The translations under genes and the position numbers were made by a program. A model generated the notes under the pieces. The model was not told where the DNA came from, searched no databases, and saw nothing but the letters and a program-made list of their open reading frames with translations. A stretch of DNA of 64,000 bases from NCBI RefSeq assembly GCF_030285925.1, contig NZ_CP127251.1:992001-1056000 (forward strand), in the 5' to 3' direction. The DNA comes from Devosia sp. YIM 151766 (GTDB taxonomy: Bacteria > Pseudomonadota > Alphaproteobacteria > Rhizobiales > Devosiaceae). Positions 63,832 through 64,000 of the stretch are shown piece by piece; position 1 is the stretch's first letter; the number at the start of each line of letters is the position of its first letter.

Positions 63832-64000
63832 ACTCCCCACCCCTGATCATTCTCCCATTCCGTTTCCGAAGGCCGTTGAGATGACCCAGACCGCTGCAGC
63901 CATCGCCAGCTTGCGCGATGTCAACATGACCTTCGACCTGCCCGATGGCGGTCACACCCAGGCACTCAAAAACGTCACGGTCGAGCTGCGCGCCGGTGAA
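63821..64000 (+). CDS. NitT/TauT-type ABC transporter ATPase, N-terminal part (runs off window)
   Basis: Sixty codons are visible: a polar N-terminal extension, then IASLRDVNMTFDLPDGG and ALKNVTVELRAGE, the opening of an ABC ATPase just before the expected Walker A. The start at 63821 overlaps the permease by 11 bp; an internal ATG at 63881 is an alternative. It completes the importer. Confidence 0.8.
   Translation, partial: MTNELPTPDHSPIPFPKAVEMTQTAAAIASLRDVNMTFDLPDGGHTQALKNVTVELRAGE

Noticed and set aside
1..64000. CRISPR arrays, tRNA, rRNA genes and known riboswitches
   Set aside because: I saw no regularly spaced short repeats, no cloverleaf-like sequence and no riboswitch core upstream of the operons. 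Reading by eye can miss a tRNA; a covariance-model scan would settle it.

Overview
The window looks like a 64 kb accessory, catabolic stretch of an alphaproteobacterial chromosome or large plasmid. The Hyphomicrobiales (Rhizobium/Devosia-like bacteria) are the best guess. The basis is the high-GC coding style, many ABC importers with their own regulators and catabolic enzymes, a five-step HutF/HutG histidine pathway, and IS21, IS5, IS3 and IS91 elements of a kind common there. The genus is an inference from content, not from a marker gene. I see no rRNA, tRNA, CRISPR array or core housekeeping gene. Five separate ABC import systems lie in 64 kb.

Layout. (1) 1-11051: the 3' end of a GH38-like glycosidase gene; a long minus-strand operon (8354 down to 1083) with a NitT/TauT-type ABC importer, a VOC-fold protein, an unassigned TIM-barrel-like protein, an SDR and two Gfo/Idh/MocA dehydrogenases; and a divergent RpiR regulator with a D-aminoacylase-type hydrolase. 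(2) 11052-16500: a scarred region with a ParDE toxin-antitoxin pair, a broken cupin gene, a TauE/SafE exporter and a complete IS21 element. (3) 16556-29475: an Opp/Dpp-type importer with a PIG-L deacetylase and a sugar-isomerase-like protein, a ROK repressor, and a divergent four-gene operon (metal-free M24-fold hydrolase, TIM-barrel isomerase, allantoinase-like amidohydrolase, ROK kinase). (4) 29565-32580: an IS5 element, a deleted second copy of the ParDE-region repeat and a decayed IS91 transposase.

(5) 33042-48231 is the most interesting part: a complete histidine-utilisation locus (hutD, U, G, I on minus; hutF; hutH; hutC). It also holds a polyamine-type ABC importer and two divergent genes for proteins that pair a cyclophilin-like (DUF3830-type) domain with a helical domain. 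I associate that architecture with cucumopine/mikimopine synthase, which joins histidine to 2-oxoglutarate. The two proteins carry the same two domains in opposite order. Four TGTATATACA boxes (the TGTA-N2-TACA HutC operator) sit before hutI/hutF, the importer and both of these genes. My hypothesis is that the locus imports a histidine-derived opine, releases histidine and degrades it through the Hut pathway.

(6) 48378-50550: IS3 remnants around a glutathione S-transferase fragment. (7) 50906-57446: a sugar-type ABC importer, a PcaB/adenylosuccinate-lyase-family enzyme and a LysR regulator. (8) 57671-58305: a dispersed repeat and an internally deleted integrase. (9) 58473-64000: a NanA/DapA-family aldolase, a FadR-type GntR regulator and an SDR on minus, divergent from a second NitT/TauT-type importer whose ATPase runs off the window.
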